64,000 nt of DNA from UBA1161 sp002311745 (GCA_050018415.1 JBEKAB010000002.1:174217-238216); one strand, 5' to 3'. Shown: positions 1-9,133, counted from the first letter of the stretch. A program made the numbers and translations. Notes: generated by a model not told the origin, from the letters alone.

Positions 1-1410
1 TTGGAGCGCCTCGACGGTGTAGATGTAGCTGTCCAGGCGCACGCCGCCCAGGCCCGACAGCAGCGTGTGCGAATCGAGCAAGCCGTAAACGATCAGGTCG
101 TATGTCTGGCGGCCGTAGCGGATGAACGAGCGGGCATCCTGCACGTGGGCGGTCACGCGGTCCGATTGGTAAGGCGATTCGGGATGGAAGAGCTGACCCA
201 GCCGGTAGATGGCCGGATCGATCTCCACCGCATCCACGTGGCCGGCGCCATTACGCAGAGCGGCTGCCACGTCGTTGCCCGTGCCGGCGCCCACCACCAG
301 CACGTCGTTCGAATGCGCACGGAAACGGTAGGGCAGGCCGTAATACACCGCCGCCGGGCTGTGCAACATCGTATTGGGCGCGTTGGGGCCGAAGTTGAGA
401 ATCTTCTGGTAGTACGAGTGGTTCACGCAGAGCAGCAGGGGCTGGTGCGCCGCCGGCGGCTGCACCGTCAGAACCTGATACGGCGAATAGACGTCGTAGC
501 TGTGTACCTGGAACGTCGTGTTGAGGATGCCGAAGATGACGGCGGCGGCCGCGGTCGTGCTCAGCAGATGTTGACCCAAAAACGGCGACAGCAGCACGAT
601 GGCGGCGGCGAACCACACCACCGGCGGCGCCCACACCAGCGACAAACCGTAAAAAAGACCGATGCCCGCGAGGCTGCCCAGCAGGTTCCAGCCATACGCC
701 GCCAGCTTCGGCGAGCGGCGCATCACCCGCGCGGCCACTTGTCCCAGCGGCATGAAGCAGATCGCGTTGACGCTGAAGACCCACACCAAAAAGCTGTACA
801 CCAGCACCGCCGAACTCACACCCGAGATCGTGCCCATTCCCAGCGCTTTTTGTTCCAATACGGGGTTGTTCAGCGTCAGACCGATGACCCCGAAACGCAG
901 AATGTGAAGAAACACGACCTGCACCGCCAGCAGTGGCAGCAGCAGGAGGATGAACAACAAGCTGCCCTCTCCCAGGATGTAGCCGATCCCCAAACCCAGG
1001 AAGCATGACAGGAGGCTGATGTTCTTGAAAAAAGCGAACAGGGCGAAACAGGAGGCATGAAAGCGGATAAGAACCAGTTCCAGATACAACCCCGCCCCCG
1101 CGGCCAGGGCGATCCAAAACCAGCGCAGCCTTGGCGGCAAGGCGTCGATGCCATCGGCATCATGCTCCAGCTGCCGCCGCAGCTTCGGCCACCAGAGGTG
1201 CCGCCACCGCGCCATCAGCACCGCCAGCGCCGCCGGCACGGGGCACAAAACCATGAACACGCCAGCCGATATCGCATCGCTCCACTCGTTGTAGTAGCGC
1301 ACCGCCGCCGCCACGCAGAACGCCGCCCAACTGACAACGATCAGGATCAGCGGCAACATCCACGGCCGAGAGGGCCGTGCCCATGGCTGTGTGCCTGTCA
1401 CGCGTTTCAT
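1..1410 (-). CDS. Membrane protein with spermidine-synthase-like domain (C-terminus cut by window edge)
   Basis: This open frame runs from an ATG at 1410 off the left edge, so 470 codons are visible and the C-terminus is missing. The first half is hydrophobic: an N-terminal transmembrane stretch (WMLPLILIVVSW), a second one near residue 55, and a third in a conserved block reading ISLLSCFLGLGIGYILG. The second half carries a Rossmann methyltransferase-like core with LVVGAGTGND near residue 370 and VEIDPAI about 20 residues later, followed by a DLIVYGLLDSHTL segment. This matches the family of polytopic membrane proteins fused to a spermidine-synthase-like domain, whose substrate is unknown. 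It lies 29 bases after accD on the same strand, so it is probably co-transcribed. The Shine-Dalgarno (GGGAGC) is weak. A true aminopropyltransferase activity is not implied. Confidence 0.8.
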   Translation of the reverse strand, partial: MKRVTGTQPWARPSRPWMLPLILIVVSWAAFCVAAAVRYYNEWSDAISAGVFMVLCPVPAALAVLMARWRHLWWPKLRRQLEHDADGIDALPPRLRWFWIALAAGAGLYLELVLIRFHASCFALFAFFKNISLLSCFLGLGIGYILGEGSLLFILLLLPLLAVQVVFLHILRFGVIGLTLNNPVLEQKALGMGTISGVSSAVLVYSFLVWVFSVNAICFMPLGQVAARVMRRSPKLAAYGWNLLGSLAGIGLFYGLSLVWAPPVVWFAAAIVLLSPFLGQHLLSTTAAAAVIFGILNTTFQVHSYDVYSPYQVLTVQPPAAHQPLLLCVNHSYYQKILNFGPNAPNTMLHSPAAVYYGLPYRFRAHSNDVLVVGAGTGNDVAAALRNGAGHVDAVEIDPAIYRLGQLFHPESPYQSDRVTAHVQDARSFIRYGRQTYDLIVYGLLDSHTLLSGLGGVRLDSYIYTVEALQ

Positions 1411-1439
1411 CCGCCGCCGCGCTCCCTATTCGGTGAGCA

Positions 1440-2270
1440 TCATTTCCCGCAGAAGTCGATCAGCCGGGCGATCTCGCTGCGCAGGTCTTTGCGGTGCACG
1501 ACGAAGTCGACGAATCCCTTTTCCTGCAGGAACTCGCTGCGCTGAAACCCCTCGGGCAGTTCGACCTTGATGGTGTTCCAGATGGTGCGCGGACCGGCGA
1601 AGCCGATCAGAGCTTTGGGTTCGGCGATGATGAAATCGCCCAGCATGGCGAAGCTGGCCGTCACGCCGCCCGTGGTCGGGTCGGCCAGCAGGCTGATGAA
1701 CAGCCCGCCCGCTTCGTCCAGCCGGGCCAGAGCGGCGCTGGTCTTGGCCATCTGCATCAGCGACAGCGTCGATTCCTGCATCCGCGCCCCGCCCGAGCAG
1801 CTCACGATCAGCAGCGGCAACTTTTCTTCCGTCGCGGCTTCGATCGTCCGCGTAATTTTTTCCCCCACGACGCTGCCCATCGAGCCCATCATGAAGTTCG
1901 GGTCCATGACGGCCATCATGACCGGCCGCCCCTTGATGAACCCCTTGCCGCACACCACCGCATCCTGCTCGCCGCTTTTTTCCTGCTCGGCTTTGAGCCG
2001 GTCCCGGTACGCTTTTTTGTCCACGAATTTCAGCGGATCGGCCGGCTCGATCTCCTGGAACATCTCCTCGAAGCTGCCCGGATCGCTCAACTGCTCGATG
2101 CGCGTGCGCGCGGAAATGCGGAAATGATATTGGCATTCCGGGCAGACGTGCAGGGCCTCTTCCACCGCCTTGCGGAACAACATGGCGCTGCACCCCCCGC
2201 AGCGCATCCACAGCCCTTCGGGCACGCCCTCTTTCTTGGTTAATGGCGAATCGTTGGGTGCTTGCGACAT
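1440..2270 (-). CDS. accD: Acetyl-CoA carboxylase carboxyltransferase subunit beta
   Basis: This 276-residue protein is the beta half of the carboxyltransferase that moves the carboxyl group from carboxybiotin to acetyl-CoA to give malonyl-CoA, the first step of fatty acid synthesis; it works in the cytosol with AccA. The N-terminal four-cysteine zinc ribbon is intact (Cys24, Cys27, Cys43, Cys46). The crotonase-like core follows, with GGARMQE and LADPTTGGVTASFAMLGD, the typical CoA/biotin-binding segments. Length is normal for the family. The gene starts 8 bases after the stop of the phosphatase-like gene upstream, suggesting one transcript. No accA is visible in the window. Confidence 0.97.
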   Translation of the reverse strand: MSQAPNDSPLTKKEGVPEGLWMRCGGCSAMLFRKAVEEALHVCPECQYHFRISARTRIEQLSDPGSFEEMFQEIEPADPLKFVDKKAYRDRLKAEQEKSGEQDAVVCGKGFIKGRPVMMAVMDPNFMMGSMGSVVGEKITRTIEAATEEKLPLLIVSCSGGARMQESTLSLMQMAKTSAALARLDEAGGLFISLLADPTTGGVTASFAMLGDFIIAEPKALIGFAGPRTIWNTIKVELPEGFQRSEFLQEKGFVDFVVHRKDLRSEIARLIDFCGK

Positions 2271-2278
2271 GGATTTCG

Positions 2279-2866
2279 TCAGGCGGCGCTAACCTTGCGC
2301 TCGTCCGGTCCCACGTCAATGGTCGCCATTGCCTGGCGCTCGTGCAAGTGGCCGGCGATCATTTGCGGCGATTCACCCCGCAGGGCTCCCGCGGCGATCT
2401 GCATGGCCATGGGACGCAGGGCCATCACCACCGTCTGATCCCGATTTCGCTTCAGAATTCGCCGCACCGCCTCGGATATCCGCGCGATGGCCATCGCCAG
2501 CGGCTCCCCGTCCGGCGGCGTCACGGCCAGCGGCTGCTCCTGCCATTGTGGAAAGACCGTCGGAAACCGCGCCCGAACCTCTTCCGGCGTCAAGCCCTGC
2601 CACAGGCCCATGTTCACCGCCTGCAAATCGGGATTGTCCCGCGCCCGCAGGGCGAATTTCTGGGCGATCAGCCGTGCCGCCTGCTCGCACGCCTCGCTGT
2701 CCCCCGGCCGATACACCCCGGCCACCGGACCCGGGATCGCCTCCAGCAGATGCCGAAGGGCATCAATCGCCTCGGCCGTCAGCGGCAACGACACGCTCCC
2801 GGTGATGCGTCCCTCCGCATCCCAAGGCGTCGGCGACGCCTCGATCAGGATCACCCGCGTGGCCAT
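2279..2866 (-). CDS. Histidine-phosphatase-fold protein lacking the catalytic histidines
   Basis: The 195-residue protein aligns with the phosphoglycerate mutase / histidine phosphatase superfamily. The opening VILIEASPTPWDAEGRITG corresponds to the canonical start with RHG, then ETxWNxEGRxQG, and PLTAEA follows as usual. However, the RHG catalytic triplet reads EAS here (residues 9-11), and the second catalytic histidine, normally in a VxHG motif near the end, is replaced in VVMALRPMAM. It is therefore probably not a phosphatase; a binding or regulatory role is an inference. The start at 2866 was chosen because the fold begins there; a longer frame upstream has no homology. It immediately precedes accD on the same strand. 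Confidence 0.75.
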   Translation of the reverse strand: MATRVILIEASPTPWDAEGRITGSVSLPLTAEAIDALRHLLEAIPGPVAGVYRPGDSEACEQAARLIAQKFALRARDNPDLQAVNMGLWQGLTPEEVRARFPTVFPQWQEQPLAVTPPDGEPLAMAIARISEAVRRILKRNRDQTVVMALRPMAMQIAAGALRGESPQMIAGHLHERQAMATIDVGPDERKVSAA

Positions 2867-3014
2867 GGCATAAGTGAATACGTCCCCGACCGCCCCCTGT
2901 AAAGCGCGGGGGGGGTCGCATAGGCGTTCCTGGGGCCAATACCGCATTCCGGCCACGCCAAATCCGGCCGGCTCCTGGGGATTCCTTCGATCTCGTACTG
3001 TGCCTAGCCCCGCG

Positions 3015-4442
3015 CTACTTCGCCATTTCCTTGGCCCGCGCCCGGGCGTCGTCGATGTTGCCCACGTACAGAAATGCCCCTTCGGGCAGATCATCAGCTT
3101 TGCCGCTGCAGATTTCGTCGAAGCTCCGCAGCGTGTCGGCGATCTTGGTGTAGACGCCTGGCTTGCCGGTGAATTGCTCGGCGACGAAAAACGGCTGGCT
3201 GAAAAATCGCTCGATCCTGCGGGCGCGGCCGACGGTCAGCTTGTCCTCCTCGCTCAACTCGTCCACGCCCAGGATGGCGATGATGTCCTGCAAATCGCGA
3301 TAGCGCTGAAGCATGTTCTGCACCTTGCGGGCCACGCGATAGTGCTCTTCGCCGACGACCAGCGGATCCAGCGCCCGGCTGGCCGAGGCCAGCGGGTCCA
3401 CCGCCGGATAAATCCCCTTGGCGGCGATCGACCGTTCCAGGTAGATGAACGCATCCAGGTGGGCAAAGGCGTTGGCGGGGGCGGGGTCGGTCGGGTCGTC
3501 GGCCGGCACGTACACCGCCTGCACCGAGGTGATCGCGCCGTGCTTGGTGCTGGTGATGCGTTCCTGCAACTCGCCCATTTCCGTGGAGAGCGTCGGCTGA
3601 TAGCCGACGGCGCTGGGCATGCGGCCCAGCAGCGCCGACACTTCCGAGCCGGCCTGTGTGAAACGGAATATGTTGTCGATGAACAGCAGGGTGTCGGCTC
3701 CGGTTTCATCGCGGAAATATTCCGCCATGGTCAAAGCGCTCAGGGCCACGCGCAGCCGCGCCCCCGGCGGCTCGTTCATCTGGCCAAAGACCATGACCGT
3801 TTGATCGATGACGTGTTTGCCGGTGGTGCCGATTTTGGCTTCCTGCATTTCCAGCCACAGGTCGGTGCCTTCGCGGGTGCGTTCACCGACGCCGGCGAAG
3901 ACGGAATATCCGCCGTGCTGCTGGGCGATGCGGGCGATGAGTTCCTGGATGACCACCGTTTTGCCCAGCCCAGCGCCGCCGAAGAGGCCGGCCTTGCCGC
4001 CGCGCAAAAACGGGGTCAGCAGGTCGATCACCTTGATGCCCGTCTCGAACACCTCCGACCTGGGCGTCAGGTCGACGAACTTCGGCGGATCGCGGTGGAT
4101 CGGCCAGCGGGCCTGCACGTTGATCGGGCCGCGGTTGTCGATCGGATCGCCCAAAAGGTTGAACACCCGGCCCAGGGTTTCCTTGCCGACGGGGACGGTG
4201 ACCGACGAGCCGGTATCCAGGCAATCCATGCCGCGCCGCAGCCCATCCGTGCTTCCCAGGGCCACCGCCCGCACCTTGTTCCCGCCCAGGTGCTGCTGCA
4301 CCTCGCCGACCAGGCGGACCGACGTGCCGTGGTCGTCGCGGTCGACCTGGATGGCGTTGTAGATTTCGGGAAGTTGATCTTCCGGGAATTCGGCGTCGAA
4401 CGTCGAGCCGATCACCTGGGTGATTTTGCCGGTCGCGGGCAT
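3015..4442 (-). CDS. atpD: F1Fo ATP synthase subunit beta
   Basis: This 475-residue protein is the catalytic beta subunit of the F1 rotary ATPase on the inner face of the cytoplasmic membrane. It has the beta-barrel start (GKITQVIGSTFDAEFPE), the Walker A loop GGAGLGKT at 155-162, GVGERTREG with the catalytic glutamate at 187, and the ALSALTMAEYFRDE segment. The start ATG at 4442 is preceded by GAGGAA at good spacing. It is a standard F1 beta, not the shorter N-ATPase type by its N-terminus. Oddly, neither atpG nor atpC lies beside it: upstream is a divergent response regulator and downstream a phosphatase-like gene. The operon has been split or this is a second copy. Confidence 0.95.
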   Translation of the reverse strand: MPATGKITQVIGSTFDAEFPEDQLPEIYNAIQVDRDDHGTSVRLVGEVQQHLGGNKVRAVALGSTDGLRRGMDCLDTGSSVTVPVGKETLGRVFNLLGDPIDNRGPINVQARWPIHRDPPKFVDLTPRSEVFETGIKVIDLLTPFLRGGKAGLFGGAGLGKTVVIQELIARIAQQHGGYSVFAGVGERTREGTDLWLEMQEAKIGTTGKHVIDQTVMVFGQMNEPPGARLRVALSALTMAEYFRDETGADTLLFIDNIFRFTQAGSEVSALLGRMPSAVGYQPTLSTEMGELQERITSTKHGAITSVQAVYVPADDPTDPAPANAFAHLDAFIYLERSIAAKGIYPAVDPLASASRALDPLVVGEEHYRVARKVQNMLQRYRDLQDIIAILGVDELSEEDKLTVGRARRIERFFSQPFFVAEQFTGKPGVYTKIADTLRSFDEICSGKADDLPEGAFLYVGNIDDARARAKEMAK

Positions 4443-4646
4443 GGGGTTTCCTCGATTGGTCGCCGTGCACTCCTGTCGCTGGGGCAGACAGCGAATTGTA
4501 TTGAACCGCGGCAACCTCGCAAGGCGACCCCGCCGCCGGCCAATCCACGGTTTTCCCAGATTTTTGTTGACGCCGCGGCGCTTTGGCAGCAGACTATGCC
4601 CTGTTTTGTCGTGCTCCTATCGGCCGCAGCCATGGAGGGCTTGGCC

Positions 4647-5036
4647 ATGCCAACCATCTTAATTATCGATGACACTGCCTTGGCGCGAGAATCGGTCGCC
4701 AAGCTGCTGGAGTATGAGGGCTTTGAGACCATCCGCGCCGCCAACGGCAAGGAAGCCTACGCCACGCTCTACGAGCACACGCCCGATCTGATCCTCTTGG
4801 ACCTCATGATGCCCGAGATGGATGGCGTCACCTTCCTGCGCATGGTCCGCCACAGCCCGCGCTGGCAGCAGCTTCCCGTCATCGTCCTCACCGGCGTCGC
4901 CGACGACAATCACCTGATCGCCCGCGCCCGCGAACTGCACATCGACGACCTGGTCCCCAAGGCCACCTTCGGGATTGAAGATCTGCTGCAGCGCGTGAAA
5001 AAGGTGATCGCCGCCAAATCCCCCAGCTCCAATTGA
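4647..5036 (+). CDS. Single-domain response regulator (CheY-like)
   Basis: This 129-residue protein is a receiver domain alone. It shows the acidic pair Asp8-Asp9, the phospho-acceptor Asp52 in LILLDLMMPEMDG, the switch Thr82 in IVLTG, and Lys105 in VPKA, so all signalling residues are present. The ATG at 4647 has an ideal GGAGGG Shine-Dalgarno seven bases upstream; an ATG 15 bases earlier is in frame but would overlap that site. No output domain is attached, so it probably acts by protein contact or in a phosphorelay. No histidine kinase is adjacent, and the 204 bases between it and the divergent atpD likely carry both promoters. Confidence 0.9.
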   Translation: MPTILIIDDTALARESVAKLLEYEGFETIRAANGKEAYATLYEHTPDLILLDLMMPEMDGVTFLRMVRHSPRWQQLPVIVLTGVADDNHLIARARELHIDDLVPKATFGIEDLLQRVKKVIAAKSPSSN

Positions 5037-5066
5037 ACCTGCGCAGAACCGAGCCCGGTCCGACCG

Positions 5067-5636
5067 TCACTTCTTCAGGAAATTGACCAACAACCGCCCG
5101 CCTTGCTCGGTCAAGAAACTTTCCGGATGGTATTGCACGCCTTCCAGCGGCCAGGTCTTGTGACGCAAGCCCATGATCTCGTCGTGATCCGTCCAAGCGC
5201 TGACCTGGAATTCCGGCGGCACCGTGCCGTTGCGCACGATCAGGCTGTGATAACGCGTCGCGGTAAATGGGTTGGGCATGCCGTCGTAGATGCTTTGGCC
5301 GTCGTGGTGAATCAGATCGGTCTTTCCGTGCATCAGCCGCTGGGCTCGTTCGACGATCGCCCCGCTGACAAAACCAATGCACTGGTGCCCCAGGCACACG
5401 CCCAGGATCGGGACCTTGGGTCCAAAATGGCGGATGACGTCGTTGCTGATCCCGCCTTCCTTGGGTGTGCAGGGTCCGGGCGAAACGACGATGTGCGTCG
5501 GCTTCAGCGCCTCGATCTGCTCGATCGTGACTTTGTCGTTGCGAAAGACCTTGATGCACTGATGCGGGTCGGCTTCCCCCAGCCTTTGCACCAAGTTGTA
5601 AGTGAACGAGTCGTAGTTGTCGATGATAACAAGCAT
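5067..5636 (-). CDS. trpG: Glutamine amidotransferase, anthranilate / aminodeoxychorismate synthase component II
   Basis: This 189-residue class I glutamine amidotransferase supplies ammonia from glutamine to the chorismate-using partner subunit. The catalytic triad is visible: Cys81 in GVCLGHQ, His170 and Glu172 in QYHPESF. The start IDNYDSFTYNL is typical of TrpG/PabA. The sequence cannot tell whether it serves tryptophan (trpG), folate (pabA) or both; no trpE or pabB is adjacent. It converges on the response regulator with a 30-base gap. Longer upstream frame to 5744 is ignored because homology begins at MLVIIDNYDSF. Confidence 0.93.
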   Translation of the reverse strand: MLVIIDNYDSFTYNLVQRLGEADPHQCIKVFRNDKVTIEQIEALKPTHIVVSPGPCTPKEGGISNDVIRHFGPKVPILGVCLGHQCIGFVSGAIVERAQRLMHGKTDLIHHDGQSIYDGMPNPFTATRYHSLIVRNGTVPPEFQVSAWTDHDEIMGLRHKTWPLEGVQYHPESFLTEQGGRLLVNFLKK

Positions 5637-5751
5637 GGCTGCCTGGCCTTGATCCGCCGCGCCGTCCCTGCACAGTATATGACGGATCAACCTGAATTGA
5701 TCGGCGGCGGCCTTACTTCTATCATCGTAACGGCCCCCGGACAAGGCGTTT

Positions 5752-6585
5752 ATGTATTACAACATCGTGCTGCTTCATCCCGAAGGCTGTCCGCACACCA
5801 TGGCCGTGCGCGAAGCGGCGCTTCTGCTGTATTTTTCCTTCGGCTCGCTTGGCTTGCCCGCGAAGCTGCAAATCAACACCCTGGATCCCTCGGCCATGAA
5901 CATTCTCGTCGGATATCACTACCTCTACGACCCCTCACCCCTGGACGGCTACCACTGCGTGATCTACCAGCTTGAGCAGCTATCCGAAAAGCAGGACCAA
6001 GGTTGGTTTACCTCCGCCGCGTTCGAGGTGCTCAAACGGGCGCAGACGGTTTGGGATTACAGCCTGGACAACGTGCGCTTCCTCCGCGACAAGGGCCTGC
6101 GCGACGTACGCTACCTCCCCCTGGGCTTTCACGAGAGGCTGCAAACGATCAACGAGAATGTCCCGCGCGATATCGACGTGCTGTTTTACGGGTCCACCAA
6201 CGAACGCCGCTGTCACATCCTCCGCCAGCTGGAAACCCAGTGCCGCCTGGAATCGCTCTACGGCGTCTACGGGCCGCAACGTGACGCTTACATCGCTCGC
6301 TCCAAGATCGTCCTCAACATCCATTTCCACGGCATGCAGATCATGGAGCAGGTGCGTATCACCTATCTTCTAAACAACGGCTGCTTTGTGGTTTCCGAGG
6401 ACTCCGCCCAAAACCCCTTCGAAGGGATGGTCGTCGTTACGCCTTATGACAGGATCGTTCAGACCTGCCTGGATTACCTGCCGCGTGACCATGAGCGCAA
6501 GACCATTGCGGCACACGGAATGGAGTTGTTCCGGCGGCAGCCGATGGCCGCCTATCTCGACCGCGCGCTTTCCAGTGACGGCTGA
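5752..6585 (+). CDS. Glycosyltransferase-like protein
   Basis: The 277-residue product has a GT-B-like C-terminal half. The segment DIDVLFYGSTNERRC and the following IVLNIHFHG, EQVRITYLLNNGCFVVSE and NPFEGMVVV resemble the nucleotide-sugar side of CgeB/GT1-like glycosyltransferases, where a conserved acidic residue and a glycine turn hold the donor. The N-terminal half is weakly conserved, and no signal peptide is seen. The substrate is unknown. It is divergent from trpG and followed by a 305-base region with no gene. The family assignment rests on motif pattern only. Confidence 0.6.
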   Translation: MYYNIVLLHPEGCPHTMAVREAALLLYFSFGSLGLPAKLQINTLDPSAMNILVGYHYLYDPSPLDGYHCVIYQLEQLSEKQDQGWFTSAAFEVLKRAQTVWDYSLDNVRFLRDKGLRDVRYLPLGFHERLQTINENVPRDIDVLFYGSTNERRCHILRQLETQCRLESLYGVYGPQRDAYIARSKIVLNIHFHGMQIMEQVRITYLLNNGCFVVSEDSAQNPFEGMVVVTPYDRIVQTCLDYLPRDHERKTIAAHGMELFRRQPMAAYLDRALSSDG

Positions 6586-6890
6586 AAATCGTCCGGAAAC
6601 CGGCCTCCGGTTGCTTAATGTACGACGTTTCACCGACTAATTTTTAACAAACATAAAGTCCAAAAGTGTAATACATAACTCTTGGCGTTTCGGACGTCCT
6701 GGGGTAAATAACCTTGCATCAAGTTGCGTTCGTGCTGACGGCGCAACGACTGTCTTGATGGTGGCCCCAGGAAGGGTCCGCCCAAGTAGGCCGGGTTAGT
6801 CGGCGTCGCGTTGTTTCATTTGCCACCGAATGGCGAGCCGGGTTAAGCGCGACCGATCGGTGGGTGTTAGCTTTGGGTAGAGGAGAGATC
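6586..6890. other. Intergenic leader region of the PEP-CTERM gene
   Basis: No gene is seen in these 305 bases. Just after the upstream stop is a small perfect inverted repeat (AACCGG, 3-base loop, CCGGTT at about 6600-6614) that may act as a weak terminator. A relatively AT-rich stretch at 6640-6680 is the most plausible promoter area, which would give the secreted protein a long leader of about 200 bases. A GTTGCG/CGCAAC pair near 6723-6748 could fold. A strong AGAGGAGAG Shine-Dalgarno precedes the ATG at 6891. Confidence 0.4.
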
Positions 6891-8180
6891 ATGAGCATAG
6901 TTGAATCCGCACGTCCCAGCCACAGTACGCGCATTGCTCGTTTTCAGGCGATAGCTGGTACAGCCTTACTCTCAGCGGCCATCTTCGCCGCGGCCCCCAA
7001 GGTGGCCCGCGGTGATCTAACTTATACCGGCACCGGCGATGGTGTGGGGGGCAACGGCCAGAACTGGTTCAACACGGCTAACTGGTGGACCGGCACGACT
7101 ACCGGCACCCTGCCAGAAGGCTACACCCTCACGACGGCCAATGTTGACGCCCCAAACACCGTCATGCCCTCGGTCGGCGTGCTGTTCGACCCGGCCAACC
7201 AGGGCCTATCTGCTACCTACGTCGCCAACTTGGCTGTAAAACTAAGCTCGTTCTATGTCTCCAGGGCCAGCGGCAGTTTTGATGGCTCCAGCGGCTTCTC
7301 CGACAAGCTGACCATCGAAAGCGGCACGTTAATCGTTTCCACCACTAGCCTCGGCAGTGATGGCCCTGGCATCATCGTCCAGAAGAACGGGGCTTGGATC
7401 GGCAATGCCAGCCTGAAGACTGGCGGCACCAACAAATCCTCCATGGGCTCCGGCACCTATGAGTACCATGGTGGCGTCTTCACCCAGAACAACCAGGTCC
7501 AGCTTGGCTCTGCCCAAAACAGCAACGATCCGGGCAGCAATTCTGCGTGCGTGGGCAAGTTCATCATCTACAACGATGGGCCCGATGGAGCCCTCTTGGT
7601 TGGCAACGGGTTCAGTATCGCCACGAACAACGCCAGCGGCGGCGCCATCGGCATCGTTGAGTTCCACTATGACCTGAACACTCACGGCGTGGGCCTCACC
7701 CGCCCGATCCAGAACACCCTGTTCAACGGCTCCCTCAGCCTCAAAAACCAGGACTTTACCAACGTGTTAGATGGCGCGTCGTCCCGGTTGAACTTGGTGC
7801 TGGAAGCTGCACCGACCATCATCGGCGGCGCCCCCCAGAACCTGGGCTTGTTCAAGGAAACCGGCAAGATCGGAGGCAACGGCACCTGGCCGAAGGCCTT
7901 CTACTCATTCACCGACCCGACCGTCGGCTATAGCCAAGGCGCCACGATTAGCGCGAGCTACAACAGCCAGGTGTACTCCTGGACGATCAGCTACAGCGGT
8001 TTGATCACGTTCACCGACAGTGCCACGTCGGCCTACACTTCCGACGGCATCACCGACCCGGGCACCGGCAATGACGTCGTGCTGATCGGCGTGAAGCTGC
8101 CTGAACCCGGCAGCATGGCTCTGCTCGGTGGAGCGGGCAGCCTCATCCTGGCTCGCCGTCGCCAGAAGAGGCAGGCCTGA
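6891..8180 (+). CDS. Secreted beta-rich protein with PEP-CTERM sorting signal
   Basis: The 429-residue protein has a long N-terminal signal sequence (RIARFQAIAGTALLSAAIF followed by an AAAP/ARG cleavage region) and a body rich in Gly, Asn, Thr and Ser, of the kind seen in autotransporter-like or beta-helix surface proteins. The C-terminus (404-429) is a textbook PEP-CTERM tag: PEPGS, a short hydrophobic helix, then RRRQKR. Such proteins are recognised by exosortase-type enzymes and are linked to exopolysaccharide export. No exosortase lies in the window. The start at 6891 has a strong Shine-Dalgarno. A strong terminator follows. The function of the body is unknown. Confidence 0.9.
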   Translation: MSIVESARPSHSTRIARFQAIAGTALLSAAIFAAAPKVARGDLTYTGTGDGVGGNGQNWFNTANWWTGTTTGTLPEGYTLTTANVDAPNTVMPSVGVLFDPANQGLSATYVANLAVKLSSFYVSRASGSFDGSSGFSDKLTIESGTLIVSTTSLGSDGPGIIVQKNGAWIGNASLKTGGTNKSSMGSGTYEYHGGVFTQNNQVQLGSAQNSNDPGSNSACVGKFIIYNDGPDGALLVGNGFSIATNNASGGAIGIVEFHYDLNTHGVGLTRPIQNTLFNGSLSLKNQDFTNVLDGASSRLNLVLEAAPTIIGGAPQNLGLFKETGKIGGNGTWPKAFYSFTDPTVGYSQGATISASYNSQVYSWTISYSGLITFTDSATSAYTSDGITDPGTGNDVVLIGVKLPEPGSMALLGGAGSLILARRRQKRQA

Positions 8181-8222
8181 TCGCACAACGGCTGTCATTT
8201 CACTTGAGAACAACTTTTATTC

Positions 8223-8257
8223 CCTCCCCCGGCCAGGAAGCCGGGGGAGGCTTGTTT
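8223..8257 (+). terminator. Rho-independent terminator after the PEP-CTERM gene
   Basis: A perfect 11-bp stem (CCTCCCCCGGC pairing with GCCGGGGGAGG) with a six-base loop CAGGAA is followed by CTTGTTT. It sits 43 bases after the stop codon at 8180 and before the convergent proC. Confidence 0.85.
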
Positions 8258-8311
8258 GGGGAAGCGTCAGCGAGACTGGCCGCACCCGTGCCGCCACATG
8301 ATACGCGCCGA

Positions 8312-9133
8312 TTACTTGCCCATCTCCCGGCTGCGCTGGGCTGCCGCCTTGATTGCATCCACCGTGATCTGCGGCCAGTGCTGCGCTTCCAGGTGGTTGA
8401 TCGCGGCGTGCGTCGTGCCGCCCGGCGTGGTGACGCGCCGGCGATGCTCCGCCGGATCGGCCGGCGCGTCCGTCGGCTGGCTCATGATCTTCGCCGCTCC
8501 CGCCGCCGTTTGGATCGCCAGCGTCCGCGCCTCATCGGCGCCCAGCCCCAATTCCGTCGCCGCGCGGATCATCTGCTCGACCAGGAAAAAGAAATACGCC
8601 GGCCCCGACCCGCTGACGGCGGTGACCGCGTCCAGTTTGTCCTCGGTGGTTTGCAGGACCTTGGCGCCGGCTTGGAAAATCTGCCGCGCCCGGCTCAGGT
8701 CCGCTGGCGACGCGTGGGCGCCGGCCGCGATCGCCACCATTCCTTCGCCCACCAGCATGGGCGTGTTCGGCACGGCACGCACGATGCGCCAGCGCTTGCC
8801 GCCGCCCAGCGTTTTCTCGATGAAGGTTGTGCCGATGCCCGCGGCGATGGAGATCACCAGCGGCTGCTGGTGCATCGCCGCTCCCAGCCGCTGGAGCACG
8901 CCTTGCATCTGATGCGGCTTGACGCACAGCAGCACCGCCGCCGCGTCCGCCGCCGCAACCGCGGCATCCTCCACGGCCTTGATCCCAAGGGTATTTTGGA
9001 AAAACTCTCGCCTCGGGGCGGAGATGTCCGCCGCGATCATCTGCTCCGCCGGCAGCACACCGCCGCGCAGAATTCCACGCGCAATCGCCTCGGCCATGAC
9101 CCCGGCACCGATGATCGCCAGCTCGTAGGGCAT
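8312..9133 (-). CDS. proC: Pyrroline-5-carboxylate reductase
   Basis: This 273-residue enzyme reduces 1-pyrroline-5-carboxylate to proline with NAD(P)H. The N-terminal Rossmann motif IIGAGVMAEAIARG and the family-specific blocks CVKPHQM, RAVPNTPMLVGEGM, VSGSGPAYFFFLVE and TTPGGTTHAAI are all intact. Length is normal. The ATG at 9133 is preferred over a TTG at 9169 because homology starts there, though its Shine-Dalgarno is weak. It follows the secretin-N-like gene by 43 bases and is probably the last gene of a minus-strand run beginning at rluD. Confidence 0.96.
   Translation of the reverse strand: MPYELAIIGAGVMAEAIARGILRGGVLPAEQMIAADISAPRREFFQNTLGIKAVEDAAVAAADAAAVLLCVKPHQMQGVLQRLGAAMHQQPLVISIAAGIGTTFIEKTLGGGKRWRIVRAVPNTPMLVGEGMVAIAAGAHASPADLSRARQIFQAGAKVLQTTEDKLDAVTAVSGSGPAYFFFLVEQMIRAATELGLGADEARTLAIQTAAGAAKIMSQPTDAPADPAEHRRRVTTPGGTTHAAINHLEAQHWPQITVDAIKAAAQRSREMGK

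Noticed and set aside
2874..5036. 720-codon plus-strand frame covering atpD and the response regulator
   Set aside because: It is the antisense shadow of atpD joined in frame to the real regulator gene at 4647; the first 590 codons have no recognisable domain.
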